Source of the DNA: Cardinalis cardinalis
Lineage: Eukaryota > Chordata > Aves > Passeriformes > Cardinalidae
Reading direction: 5' to 3'
Assembly: GCA_014549065.1 (NCBI GenBank)
Contig: JACDOX010000114.1
Location: 2,169,629-2,233,628, forward strand
DNA length: 64,000 nt
How positions within the stretch are numbered: the first letter of the stretch is position 1; each line of letters opens with the position of its first letter. A model generated the notes under the pieces. It did not search any database and was not told the DNA's origin. It saw nothing but the letters and a program-made list of their open reading frames with translations. A program made the translations under genes and the position numbers. This document shows, piece after piece, positions 10,991 to 22,685 of the stretch.

Positions 10991-13900
10991 CTNTACATAT
11001 TCTAGAGAACAAGCTGCAGGAAGGCTGGAATAGGAAGATACCAGGACACCACTCCAGGGTAGCTACGTGTAACTCCTAGCTAGCTGTGTCAGCAGTTGCA
11101 AGTGGTCATTTTTAATCTCTCAGTGTGCTAAGTTTAACTGTTAAATAGCTTGAAGGCAACTAGCCTGAAAATTGCCACAGCTTGGAAGCCCGTTTTGTGT
11201 TCAAGAGATTAAGGAGAGTTTGGAAAATTTGAGTTTCTACCCTCAGCTCTATCAACAGGTTATGCTGTGTGATCCCTTAATGGATTTTTTTTCACCACAA
11301 TTACNCACATCACCACATCCTTTCTTCTGCCTTCTCCAGTTAGATCATTGCTACTCAAGTCAGATGCTACACCCTCTGCATACTTGAAAGCTTCCTGATG
11401 TAGTGGGGATCCTTTCTGGACAAATGGTCAAGTATCAGAAGGCATGAAATAAGAATATTCCTGATTCTCTGAGTTTTTTAGGCATAATCTGATTGAGCAC
11501 CATGCACCAGGTGCAGTCTCAGGTGAGCTACTTGCCAGTTCCATTTCTGGCTGCTCCAAAATTTGCTTTGCTGCTATATTACCTTCCTACCTAATTAGGA
11601 TAATCCCAAGGAAGTGAGCCATTGGGAGGAATGAAGACTTCAGAAATATAATTGCCTTCAGGAGAAAAAGATTCCCTTGTGAATTCAACTTTTTCTGCCT
11701 GGTTTAAATGTCACAGCATTTTATTCTTATCCCACTCACCCTGGCTCCCAGCTTTCAAGTTCTGCAAACTGAATGAAAAGCACATACTGACACACAACAA
11801 TATTGGGTCAGTTTTTATATCTTTGAGTCATTCACATGAATGTTTTTCTACCATTGCTCTGTATGATCCTTCTAAGGTATCAGATTAAAACAGTGGGCTG
11901 GCCCTTTAACACACCCCAACTACCTGACAGAAAAGGCCAGAGAGGCTGGCGTGTCCCCTTAGAATTTCAGTCTCTTGCCTCTGAGTTTAACAGATGATGA
12001 GAATAATTACAACCCAACTGTTTTGGTTTTTTGGGGTTTTTTTTTATCATCCAGCATTCTTAGACGCATTCATTACATCCAGACCAGTAATGTAGCNGTT
12101 TGGAGTACTTACAGACTTATCCCTGTATTTCTACAATTAGGCAAATACAGTTCATAACCAGACACTGTCTGGGCCACTAAGGTCCATTTTGCCTGCAGAT
12201 TGTTGTCTGCATCAATTCAATGTTACCATGAGCCTGGTACCAGCCTCTCAGTCCCCTAAGACAACCATTTCTACAAAACTTTACATGCTGAACTGTGCCA
12301 CTTTTCAATAACGCGTCCATGACAGGGAATTAATACTTGTTTTAGATGTTTTGACAACATATTAACAGATGTTGTGTAAGATCTTTCTCCAAGCAGCCTC
12401 AACCACAAAATTTTTCTTCAGTGTCAGCTGTTTAGTACTAGTGTTACCCACCCTATTTTTCATTTTCTTCAGCTCAGCCATAACAGACTTCTCAATTCCT
12501 CCTCCATTTTTATTTAATCCCATTTGAACATAGGGAGAAATTCAGAAACTTATACAGACATGTACTCACCATTACCTTTCATAACGGGACTAATGCTTTC
12601 CTTCTTCTTGTGGAAATGAATTGATCAATGTCCCTCAACTTAGCTGAATCTGATGTTTAAGCAGGAGTTTACTTCAGTTTGTTTCCTTTGTTTCTGGTCT
12701 TGTATTTATCTTAAGGCTATTCCAATTAAAATATTATTCAAATATATTCCTACAGATATTGTTTGATCAGTAAACTCTTTCCACTTTACTTATAGTAATT
12801 TGTCTAATTTGCTAATTGTCTAAATCCAACATAATGATTCTTCATCAATTCAAATTCTGTTGTCATCATAAAACAAAAAACAAACAAAATCCCACCAAAA
12901 CCTTAATGTAGAATAGAACAGTTTGATCCCATTTCCCACTTACCACATGTATTTAATTATGTTCTCAGATAATATTTTTACTTATAGTCTATATCTATTT
13001 CTTATATAGCATTCTCCCACTTTTTAATTGTTTGGAGTTTTTTCTGATGTTTGACTTGAAACACAGACTACAAGTCTCCATTACTTATTACTATAGTCTT
13101 CCAACAGAAACATTTCATGCTCTTGAGTTCTGGTTTTAACTCAGAAGAGTATTTTCAACTTTCATTTCTTCATCCTTACTAATCTTTCTCTGCACCCTTA
13201 AGATCAACAACTCCATCGCTATTATTACTGAAAACCTGCAGCAAAGTATTCTGTCTGTTTAGAGGAGTATCTAAATTACTATCTCAGTCTCATCCTCACT
13301 GAAGAATCATTCAAGTTTTTTTTTCTCATTTTCTATTAATGTTTTAAGAACCTGTTGCTGCCCTGTGCAAGACCTAACTCATCTTGACTTCTCCCATTTC
13401 CCTCTTTTCCTACACTTAGCAGATTGTTTTGCTGATTTGTGCTTTATTCCATGTATTTTTAGACATGTTTCACTAGTTTGCTTAAACACACTCCAAAAGC
13501 ACATTTATCTATTTTCTCTTTATTTCACCTCATCCTCAACAAATAAAATCCATAATTCAGCACTAAAATACAGAATAGTTGTGCTGATGATCATTTTAGG
13601 TGACAATCAGGTCTAAGCCCTCTTTTCCATGCCTGACAATCAGAACCACTATTGCTTACACTACAGAGGCAGATTCTCTAGTCATCTACAGAGATCCCTA
13701 TTTTGTGTAGAGGAAGAGGTTGCCTAAGACTAGCAGATTGTTTTTTGTATTTCTGCAATGAATGTAGCTCAGTGTTTCCTGTACACATCTCAAAGACATC
13801 TTCAATGCAGTTCTTACCATTCGGGCAGACTTTCTATCTTCCATCTTCTTTGCACATTCAGCTGTCACTCTCTTTTATACTTGTGTTCACCATTTTCTAA

Positions 13901-15291
13901 AGGCACTCCTGGGATGTAGCAAGGTAGTCAAGTTTGTATATCTATAAACTAGACTCAGTCTGAGTTCTGGGCTTTTTGTGCATTTTAAAATGTTTCTTAA
14001 CATTTTTTCTCCCTTAAGTTGCTTAAGCAGTAAGAAAACTCAAGACAAGGATCTGTCATCGTTTTAATTATCTACAGGAAGAATTTTGTGGATGAGTTAA
14101 ACACAGTAATGTCTTAGGACTGTTGGAGGGTTAATTCCTTTTTTTGCACTCAGGCTGGTCAGTATAACCTTTACAGATATAACATTTACTTCTCCAAATT
14201 TCTCCTTCAAAGTGGGTATTAATAGGCATTTTAACCTGTAAGAGGTAGTCTAGATAATGAAGATATGTAGTTAATTATGATGAAAGTCCAGCCACTGTGC
14301 TTAGGGTAATGCAGTGGGATTTGGTGGTTACTCTGCCTTAAGGAACATTTTATTTTCCATTTAATTTTTAATATTACTTTCAAATCCCCTTCAAAGTTGT
14401 TTCTAATAATCTGAAAACTTTTAACTGCAACTGCATGCTTTACCTCTTGGCATTAGACTACAGATACACATCTCCAAGTGCTAATCCTCTGAACAGGGTT
14501 AGAAACTCACATCAGGCTGAGTGTCTTCATTCATCATTGTAAGCTTGTGAATGACAAGCAGTATATCCTTGGTGGTAGCAGCTGAAAACTGTAATTTTAT
14601 TAAGTATAAAACCAATATTCATAATATAACCCCAGTTTTCTGCCTACCTTTGGAGCCATCAAATGCAATTCAGAGTTACTCTTGGTGAGAAATACATTTA
14701 GAGCAGGTAGCTCTATTTTGTATTTTGGTGAAGTCTTTGGTCTCACTGTAGCTCTCTGAGATACACAGTTCTACAGATTCACAAGCATTTCTAAAGCTCA
14801 GTCAGAGAGTGTAGGTAATTTGTGCACATTTTTCTTTTTATGTAAGCACCATCTTAACAACAGGCTCTGTCACACTCCACAAAAAAAAAAAACAAATTTG
14901 TCAGGGAGAGGTAATTTCTGACTCAAAAATTATCCACAAAAGTCTTTGATTATCTGAGGCAGCTGGTCCAGAAGCCACTGCCTGGGAGCCAGGAACTACC
15001 CTGCTTCAAGGAGCTGTAAGATATAAGATAGATGGAGTGGGGCTGCTCATGGCAAGGGCATAAGCTTGATGAATCAGGGATAACCCTGCCTTTCTGCAGT
15101 CAGACAGCATCCTGAGTCCACCAAGAGTAAAGGGCCTTACACCTACTTTGTTGTTTGTTAAACGATTTCTCTTCTGTTTATTTTGTTTGGCAGGTAAAAC
15201 ACTGGCACTGTCCTGACTCTTGCTCCCAGCTAAAGTCTCTGATTCTCTGTGTGCAGCTGTGTGTATACCTGACTTGTAAAGTTATTAATCA
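10991..15291. other. Unique non-coding sequence
   Basis: No gene recognised. Contains a pure A12 run at 14881-14892 and long T-rich, pyrimidine-biased stretches (about 12.4-13.6 kb) that generate many false 3' splice sites. ORFs at 13365-13616 and 13703-13900 are low-information Phe/Leu/Ser-rich readings of these pyrimidine tracts. Confidence 0.65.
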
Positions 15292-15366
15292 AAGAATCAT
15301 AGACACACAGAGTAGTTAGGGCTGGAAGGGACCTTGAAGATCATTTAATTCCAACCCCGGCAATCT
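15292..15366 (-). mobile_element. CR1 3'-tail fragment, minus strand
   Basis: AAGAATCATAGACACACAGA, GGCTGGAAGGGACCTTGAAG and ATCATTTAATTCCAACCCC are the reverse complement of the last roughly 75 bases of a CR1. It is a severely 5'-truncated copy that retains only the 3' tail recognised by the CR1 reverse transcriptase. It has no coding content. Confidence 0.88.
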
Positions 15367-15718
15367 GCAGGTAGTTGCTTTGGAAGCAAGTGTTTTAAGT
15401 GACAGAAGAGTGAATAAAGCAGCTCCTGTGAGCTCCATGCCAGGTAGAATATGCCTGGGCATCAGTATGGCCTGGAGCAGTGCCTGAATCTAATCCTGGA
15501 AGACATCATCCATTCGGCAGGTTCAATGGCTAAATCCCTTGCTACTGTGATCACTTGAGAGGGTAAAATGATCATACTTTAAAACCTTGTATTAGCTTGT
15601 AAGATTACAAAAACACCACCTTTTTGTCCTGTGGGATCCTGTTTCACTGTATAAATAAAGAAAATTCATTCTCCCCTTCATTATAAGCCATGGAGCTGAG
15701 CTACAACATTTAAAAATT

Positions 15719-15735
15719 AAAAAAAAAAAAAAAAA
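15719..15735. repeat. Poly(A) run (17 A)
   Basis: Seventeen consecutive A, with AATAAA about 60 bases upstream on the same strand. It could be the tail of a retrocopied RNA, but CR1 does not normally mobilise polyadenylated RNAs in birds and I see no coding remnant or target duplication. A plain slippage-prone A-run is the simpler reading. Confidence 0.9.
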
Positions 15736-16091
15736 TCAAAAGGGAAAAAAAAGATTCTTCCAGATTTTTCTGCTTTAATACTGAACTGCAGATTCAGAGG
15801 AGCAATAATCAATAAGGTATATGGAAACTCCTTGGTTTGTAAGCACATATGCAAGGAGAAAAGTGTTTGGAAAACTAAGAATAAACCAAAGTGCTGTACT
15901 TTGCAGGGAAATCTTCTGAGACTCCCAAATCCTCTTGTGCTTATGTTTTCAGGGGCGCATGTACAAGGCTTCTCTCTGCCACCCATGTGTCGAAATGTAA
16001 TAGGAAATAAATTGAAAAAACCTCATGGGTAATTGATATAGAATACGTAGGCGATCTGAAGGGAAAATCAGAACCAGAGATGTGCCAGGGA

Positions 16092-16130
16092 ACAAAAAGA
16101 AAAAAAAGAAAAGGAAAGGAAAAAAAGGGA
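16092..16130. repeat. Purine-rich A/G low-complexity tract
   Basis: About 39 bases containing almost only A and G (one C near the start), in AAAAAGAAAAAAAG and GGAAAGGAAA units. Local Lys-rich open frames on the + strand are produced by this composition and are not evidence of a protein. Confidence 0.85.
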
Positions 16131-16215
16131 TGGTATTTAAAATGCCAGCCTCCTGTGAGCCCGTCTGCTTCCTATCACTTATTTTGCAGCTCTGGGTTCC
16201 CATGGTGGACTGCTG

Positions 16216-16229
16216 CTGCCATCTACTGC
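16216..16229 (-). promoter_or_regulatory. CTCF-like motif (13 of 14)
   Basis: CTGCCATCTACTGC matches the reverse complement of the CTCF core CCASYAGRKGGCRS at 13 of 14 positions. About one such match is expected by chance in 64 kb on two strands, so occupancy is unproven. Confidence 0.2.
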
Positions 16230-18539
16230 CACCAGCACTGCCAGAGGCTGAGCTCCTCTCCTGCAACCTGGTCACAGGAATCAGGGCCAGGGAGGATGGC
16301 AAGGCAGGAAAGATTCTGAGTCAATCAAGGAAAAACAGTTTCCAAGGAGAGAAAGCATCACATTGAAGATTAAAAACTCAAGCACAGATTTTTCCATTAA
16401 TGATATAATGTAAAAAAATGCCCGTTTTCTGAGGAGGGAAACCTAAATGGAAAATCTTTTGCTTTTAAAATGGAAAGGAAAGCTACATCTGGATCCACAC
16501 TTCTGTCATGTAGTGACCTACACCTATAGACAAGGTCCTAAATGTTATTAGTTTAAGTGACATGGCTGGCAGTCTATGTTCAGCTTCATTAGATGATGAA
16601 ATGACTTGCACAGCAGGAAAGCTAAGGAAGGACAAACAGCCTGGGGGTAAGTCCAAGTCTCCTAATTCAGTCACCTCTGTTACTCCTGTTCTAGGAAGAG
16701 AGGGCTTCAGATGCTGCTAATGGAAATCTTATATCTGACCCTAGCTTAAAATTCACATAAGTCAAGACTCAGAGAGCAGACAAGTCCCCAGTTATTGCAG
16801 GTATTTTTAAATGAAATCTGGAAGGAAAACATACTCCACTGTGTACTGAAAGACAGGCTATGGAAAGAACAGGGAAAAAAAAATGGCAGGGGACCTACAG
16901 CATGTCTGTTACTATCCAGCAAGAGATATGTTGGATTTCATAACCTCTGAATTTCACATAGCCCATTGCAGGTGGCAGCAAAGATCAGACCCAGACCTCC
17001 CTGATCTCAGATCATATTTCTTCTCTGTTGGTGTTATATAGTAGCCTTCATTAGCAATACCAATCTACACAGTGGTTGCAGAGATCTGAGAAGTGAAATA
17101 AATTAGCCTTTCCCCTTCTCTGTGCAGCTCTTGTGAGACTGTTCTCACTGTTTAAGTCAATTTAGTTTAGTAGTCTCTAACTTGAATTTATTACATTACC
17201 TGAAATGCACAGTGGAATAATTTTAAGTTGATTTAGCTAAGCACAGTGATAAAGTCATTTTTTTTTAATCCTTATACCATTTATCTTTGATAGCTACACT
17301 GCACAATGTGGGCCCTGTCTATATGGATTAAATACAAGCCAGTCTGTATGGCTACCATGCATTTCTGCTACTATGACTTCATAAGAATGCAATATCTATG
17401 CATGTCATTATCTTTACTATCCACAAAGCACTAAAAGCTAAGTTATATTAGCAGGGGTGCCGTGCCCTAGCAGTGTGACTGAAGTCAGACCACTGTCCAC
17501 ACTGACACAACATTGAAGTATTCCCAGGAATACACTCTCTCTTCCCTAATCTCCTCTAGGAGCTGACCCACCAAAACATGCCTGACAAGAATGGCCTTTG
17601 TAGACCTGCCTTGCTCTACACTTCAACAGACAGATTCTCCACAGAGCAGCTCTGTAATGAAATAGGAACTAAAATTCTACAGAAGCCTCCTGGGTAAGAG
17701 AGAAGACAAAAACAAAAAACCCTGGAAAGCCCTGCTGTTTGTGCTGATATTTTTCTTTCAGGACAGAAGCATTTCCTCCTAAATCAGTTGGCTGAATATT
17801 GCACACTTCATGTGGAAGCTGATGTGGGTAGGTGGCCTTCCTTGAGACACTGTCAAAGGCTGATCAAAGAGTAACAATTAATTTGACTGAATTTTTGAGG
17901 TCCAGCATAGTTTTTTGATAGTTTTTTCTTTCATTCATTCTTTCTAGTCTTTGTCTCTTGCTCAGGTTTTCCTTTTTTTTAGATTCCTGACTCAGTGTGT
18001 CTCCTCCTATATTTCACAGTGGTCAGAAGCTCCCTCCATCCAAAGCTTCTGGAAGACTAAAGGTCATTACAACTCTTACTGTTTTACAGTGTCTCAGGAA
18101 GATGTATGGGAAAACATTCTTTTCTAACATTTCATGTTAGCAAGGAGAGTCTTGACCTTTGCCTGACATAAAGCCTAACTCAACAGAAGAGCTCCTAACC
18201 CAGTGATAACCCATCTCCATAGATGCTTGTTCCCTCACAGAGCCCACAGAAGTGAGGAGAGAGGGTTGTCTGGCACTGCAGGCTTCTGGCAATTTATCTC
18301 TTGGCCACACTACTGAGCCACGGTGACACTGAAGCCAGATCCAATGCTTTCAGGATGCAGAATAAATCCAGTAAAAGAGTGATACTGTTCCTAAAGCTGT
18401 GCAAGGTAAATTGTTAAGATGGGCAAAGTATTATCATCCCCATTTACAGGTAAGAAAGGAACACAACTTGGGCCTCTGCCTTTCCTTAATGACACTTTTA
18501 CTGTATGACAAAAAGTACATATGTGCAATTCCAGGAGAC

Positions 18540-18672
18540 TAATATAGATACTCAATAATGAGCTAAAATATTATCGGCAATGAGCCAATAATCAAAGATT
18601 AATAATCTAGCCAATTAAACTTGCCAATAGAATTAAGCAGCTACTTTAAATTATCCCAATCATAAGGATGAC
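18540..18672. other. CNE-like AT-rich block
   Basis: Densely packed, non-repetitive words typical of vertebrate enhancers: repeated CCAATAAT/CCAATTAA/GCCAATAG and ATTAATAAT cores, with ATCGGCAATGAG between them. CCAAT appears three times within about 45 bases. Function is inferred from texture only. Confidence 0.22.
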
Positions 18673-19910
18673 TATTCACTGTTTATATCTGCACAATATG
18701 TGTTACAGAGAGCCTTTTGGAAATTTCACTAGATGTTCTCCATCACCATGGAAGTATCTATGTAGTACTCATTTTCTGCATGGGTTGAGTTTTTGGCTTG
18801 CACCTGAGAGCTGAAGCAAGTCCCCACCACTTGCACAGGGACAAAAGGAAAAAAAAAGGCAACAAAAAGCATAACTTTTTTCCTCCTTTTAGAATCTGGC
18901 ACACAAAAATGCAGGAAAAACATGTGATTTGTGCTTACATGATGCCCACTGTTACATCCATTAGACCATCACAGCTTTTGTAAAAAATTAAACAAATCAA
19001 GGACCATCCAACACTAAACCTAAAGATCAAATCAGCAGAGAGGGAGTCTTGCAGGTGTTTTTCGAACCATGAATCCAGGAAAAATTAGGGGAATCAAAAC
19101 ACCTTGGTTTTCCTCTTCATGCCATGGTGAATAAAAACACGGACTATAATCAAAGCACTCAGGGCATCAAAGGAATTATATTTTTCAGAAGGGATTTTTT
19201 TCCACTATTTCATTTATCAGTTTATGTTGTTTTGTCACTGCATTTACAGAAAACTGGATGCATTTATAAAAGGATGTGTGAAAAAGAAGTTGATTAATTG
19301 GGACACCACAGATCTACTTCTGCCTCTCCTCTCATACCCAGTTTTGACTTTTTCAAGCCACTTTTACTATGATTTGGTTTCAAGAACAATGAATTTATTA
19401 ATTCATAAATTCAATAAAGGTCACACTCTTATGAGTTACTTGTGGTTTGATTTTAAGGTGCACTTTCCTGCCATATTCCAACCACCTACAATATTACAAT
19501 TATGCTTTTCTTTAAAATAGAGGGGTATTCCCAACATATTTATCCTTACTTAATAATATTATTTCTGTTACTCTTCTACTATATGATGGGCTCTTCACTA
19601 TATCTCATGCTACTGCTGTGTTCAGTGAAGCTCCTGCTGTGTTTCACTCCAGATATGGATGCAGTTCATTGATAACTACAATGATCCTTTTCCCACATTC
19701 TATAAATCAACATTGCTGCCTTTCAGACAGTCAATAAAGACTGCAAAACTTTGAATGCTGAAAATGAAAGGTGCACTGCATATTCAAACAAATGTCAAAA
19801 ATAGACATAAAAACTTTCACTTCCACCCAATAAATGTGGCAGCTTCCTCAGAGCTGCAGATGCCTGTCAGCTCTGTGTGATGACTTCCCTGCAGAAGTGA
19901 TGGGGCACTT

Positions 19911-20235
19911 GTGGAGGGATAGAATACAAGAAAATAAAGATAGTGCAGAAGGTAACTCACACCTGAGGAGTTGCAGCTGTACTAATCACCAAAGATTAGG
20001 ACCAGGCCTGCCCTTAATAGGCCACAGCTGTGTCCAATAAGAAGAGGAGTGCTACAAAAGAGTGGGTTAGCTGGGTGGGGAGAGANCTGGAGTTTGTTGG
20101 CTGTGCTGAGAAGAAGAAGGAATCAGTGCTGTGAGGGGCTGCCCATGATAAGTCACTGAGAAGGTGTGGAACTTTTGCAATAACATGACAACAGGCAATA
20201 ACCAATTTTCTTCTCAGCGCCTCTCTGAACTTCAT
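19911..20235 (+). mobile_element. Probable LTR-derived element
   Basis: The sequence has the order expected of an avian ERV LTR on the + strand: an ACACCTGAGGAGTTGCAGCT segment, GGCCACAGCTGTGTCCAATA, a weak TATA-like GCTACAAAAG near 20051, a G-rich leader (GTGGGTTAGCTGGGTGGGG), AATAA-type words near 20179-20200, and a C/T-rich end (TTCTTCTCAGCGCCTC). I remember similar sequence in songbird LTRs, but I cannot name the family. The ends are not defined: no clear TG...CA termini or target duplication was found, and no internal retroviral sequence is adjacent, so this would be a solo and partly degraded LTR. Confidence 0.45.
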
Positions 20236-22685
20236 TTTGTTCTAGGTTGAATTTATAAAGGTTATGACCCCATGTAGCAGACATTGAGAGGTTGTCTTAT
20301 TTGATCAGTACATCAGACAATAAAAATTCTGAGAGAATACTACCTTAACACACTTGTCCAATTTAACTTGCATTTGGTGCAACCCTTCTCAAATGGGACA
20401 GCCCATGACAGCTCAGGATTAAATCCAGATCTCTTTCTCATAAAAAAAACAGTCATCATAGTGAAAATAAGGTCTGAGTAAACTTCAGCTCTTTCTTTGT
20501 GCAATCAGCTACCTCTGAAACTTTCAAAAAGTTGATCATAAGTTTAGGATTTATGTTGAAACATTCTTTAAATGTACTACTTAAATGTCTATGCTACACT
20601 AACTCATATTGATGGGAGAAACTCTAATTTCTATCCAAGTGTTGTGTAACAGCTTTGTAGTTGGATGTAATATTCAGGAAGCTGAGTGCTGAGGGCTGAA
20701 AACCCTAAACCTAGTTCCATCACAAAACTTTTCAGAATATTTTTCTTTTCCCTGGAGCATGCTGTCCCTCAGATCTTTCTGCTGGCTATGGGAAAAAAGC
20801 CACCTTGTACATGAAGCACCTTGTTGCATGATAACTTCTAGCACAGAAAATGCCTGTTGAAGATCCTATTCACAATCATTAGTCGCAGCCTGAGGCTGTG
20901 CACTGAGAAATGGGAATAGAGAAAAGGAAGATGGTCTGGTAGCACCAAATCCCTGACCTCTTCTCATTTTCTTAGATAAAAGAATTGGTCTGAATGGTAA
21001 AGACCAATTCAACCTCATTGGCTTCAGCAGTCATCAGGTGGTGGGGATGAACTTGGTGTTTCAAAGAATATGGAAGAATATGGAAGATATTCACCTTCCT
21101 AAGTACATTGATTACTATTATCTTAGGGTGGCATCATGCAGGGTTAACTCAATTATTTTCATTTCATTTAAAATTATTTTCCTTCCATGTTACTGTACAT
21201 AAAATAAATCTGATTTTTAATCTTTTTCCTCTTCTATTATACAGCTTCTAATTAGACAACTGCAATTTTATTTAGGTGCAAAAAAGTCAGCTACATATAA
21301 GGAAAACATCAGTGTTTTTCTCAAGAAAGTATATGGCTTTGCAGCAAGATCTCTACAGGGCACAGAAACATATCTAAGAGGTACAGGAGAGAAACCTCAC
21401 ATAAATACCTCATTTACAGAATATTAGTAAGATGGATTTCTTAAGGTGCCTGGCAGAGAAACATAAAAATTGTCAAAAGCCTAACCAGCTACTTTAAAGT
21501 TGTGGTTTTGCCACTGACTGTCACCAGCTGCTCCAAAGGAACTTGGCACATGCAAGACATTTGCCTCAAGCCTAAAGGTTCCTGGTGAAAGGCTGAAATG
21601 TAAAATTGTCCCAGGCTCTGAGAAGGCTTGCAGAGCATGTCACAACAGGACATGCAGTACTGAGAACTTGTGCTCATTTCCATGCACCTCAGCCTTCATT
21701 TCAAACCACGGTTGTTTGGTTTAGACTTTGAGGAAAATGTTCAAGGAATGTCCCAGAAAAAAAAAAAAAGTGAAACTGGAGGTACTTCAGAAAAATTCTA
21801 ATAATTTTATTCCTAAGATGAATATTCTCTTCTCATATATTGAGAAGCTATTGCCTTCGACGACAACCTGCCATGGTCATTTTCAGGGTGTAATCATTGG
21901 TGTGGAAAAAAAAATCTCTGCTTTGAATTTCTCAGTATATTTCCCTATAAACATTTAGGTAAATTTTTGTATAGAAACATTAGGAAAATTGATATTTAAG
22001 GCAAGCAGAAAGATGTGCATCAGAGCACTGAAAAGGAATGCTTTTGCTGCCTATGTGTTTTTCCCAAGACACTGTTCAACAGTCCCGTTTTCTACACAAG
22101 ACAGATACAGATCCCTATACCACCTCTTCACCAGCTCATCCCTTATTTCACCAATTTTAATTTCTTTTAATTGCTGCAAATAGTAAGACAGACATTATTT
22201 CCAGAAGTTATATTTAGGTGGGTCTCTTGGTTCTTTCCAGTGAAAAGTAAAGCAATTAAAATTGTGCTGGGGATCTATACTTGTGTGCTCTTATTTCAGA
22301 CATGAAAGCCCTGAAGAGCAACCTTTATTTTTCCTTTTTACATGGCTGAAAGATTTACTTTGAGATCAAAGTGATGATTTGGTTTTTGCTAGTGATTCAT
22401 AGCCAACTGCAGTACCTGCCAATTCAGTTGGCATTTGCTCTTCCTCACCTCATCACCACAATAAGCATTCTGTGAAGGAGCTTGATCTTCAAATTGATCT
22501 CTGTGAGGCAACAAGGATTCAGCTCCTTCTGCTGTAGCTGTGTTTGGGGTACAGCAAAAAGAGAAGCAACAGCTCTATATTAATCAGCGCCTATAACTTG
22601 AAGAAACTAACAAAAGCTAAATCGGAGAGAAATTTGCTGTTTTATAGCCACTTTTATGATTATTATTTTTAAACTTCATCTATAG
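20236..22685. other. Unique non-coding sequence
   Basis: No gene recognised. Contains a short tandem GAATATGGAA duplication near 21066-21087 and an A13-type run near 21760. ORFs at 21489-21683 (minus) and 21989-22183 (plus) have no supporting motifs. Confidence 0.65.

Larger units (their letters stand above)
15367..19910. other. Unique non-coding sequence with A-rich runs
   Basis: No gene recognised. A17 at 15719-15735 follows an AATAAA at 15654-15659, and a purine-rich GAAAA/GGAAA tract lies at 16092-16130. 16140-16320 is locally GC-richer and keeps several frames open on both strands without a recognisable product. A CTCF-like 14-mer lies at 16216-16229, and a CNE-like AT-rich block at 18540-18672. 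Confidence 0.65.
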
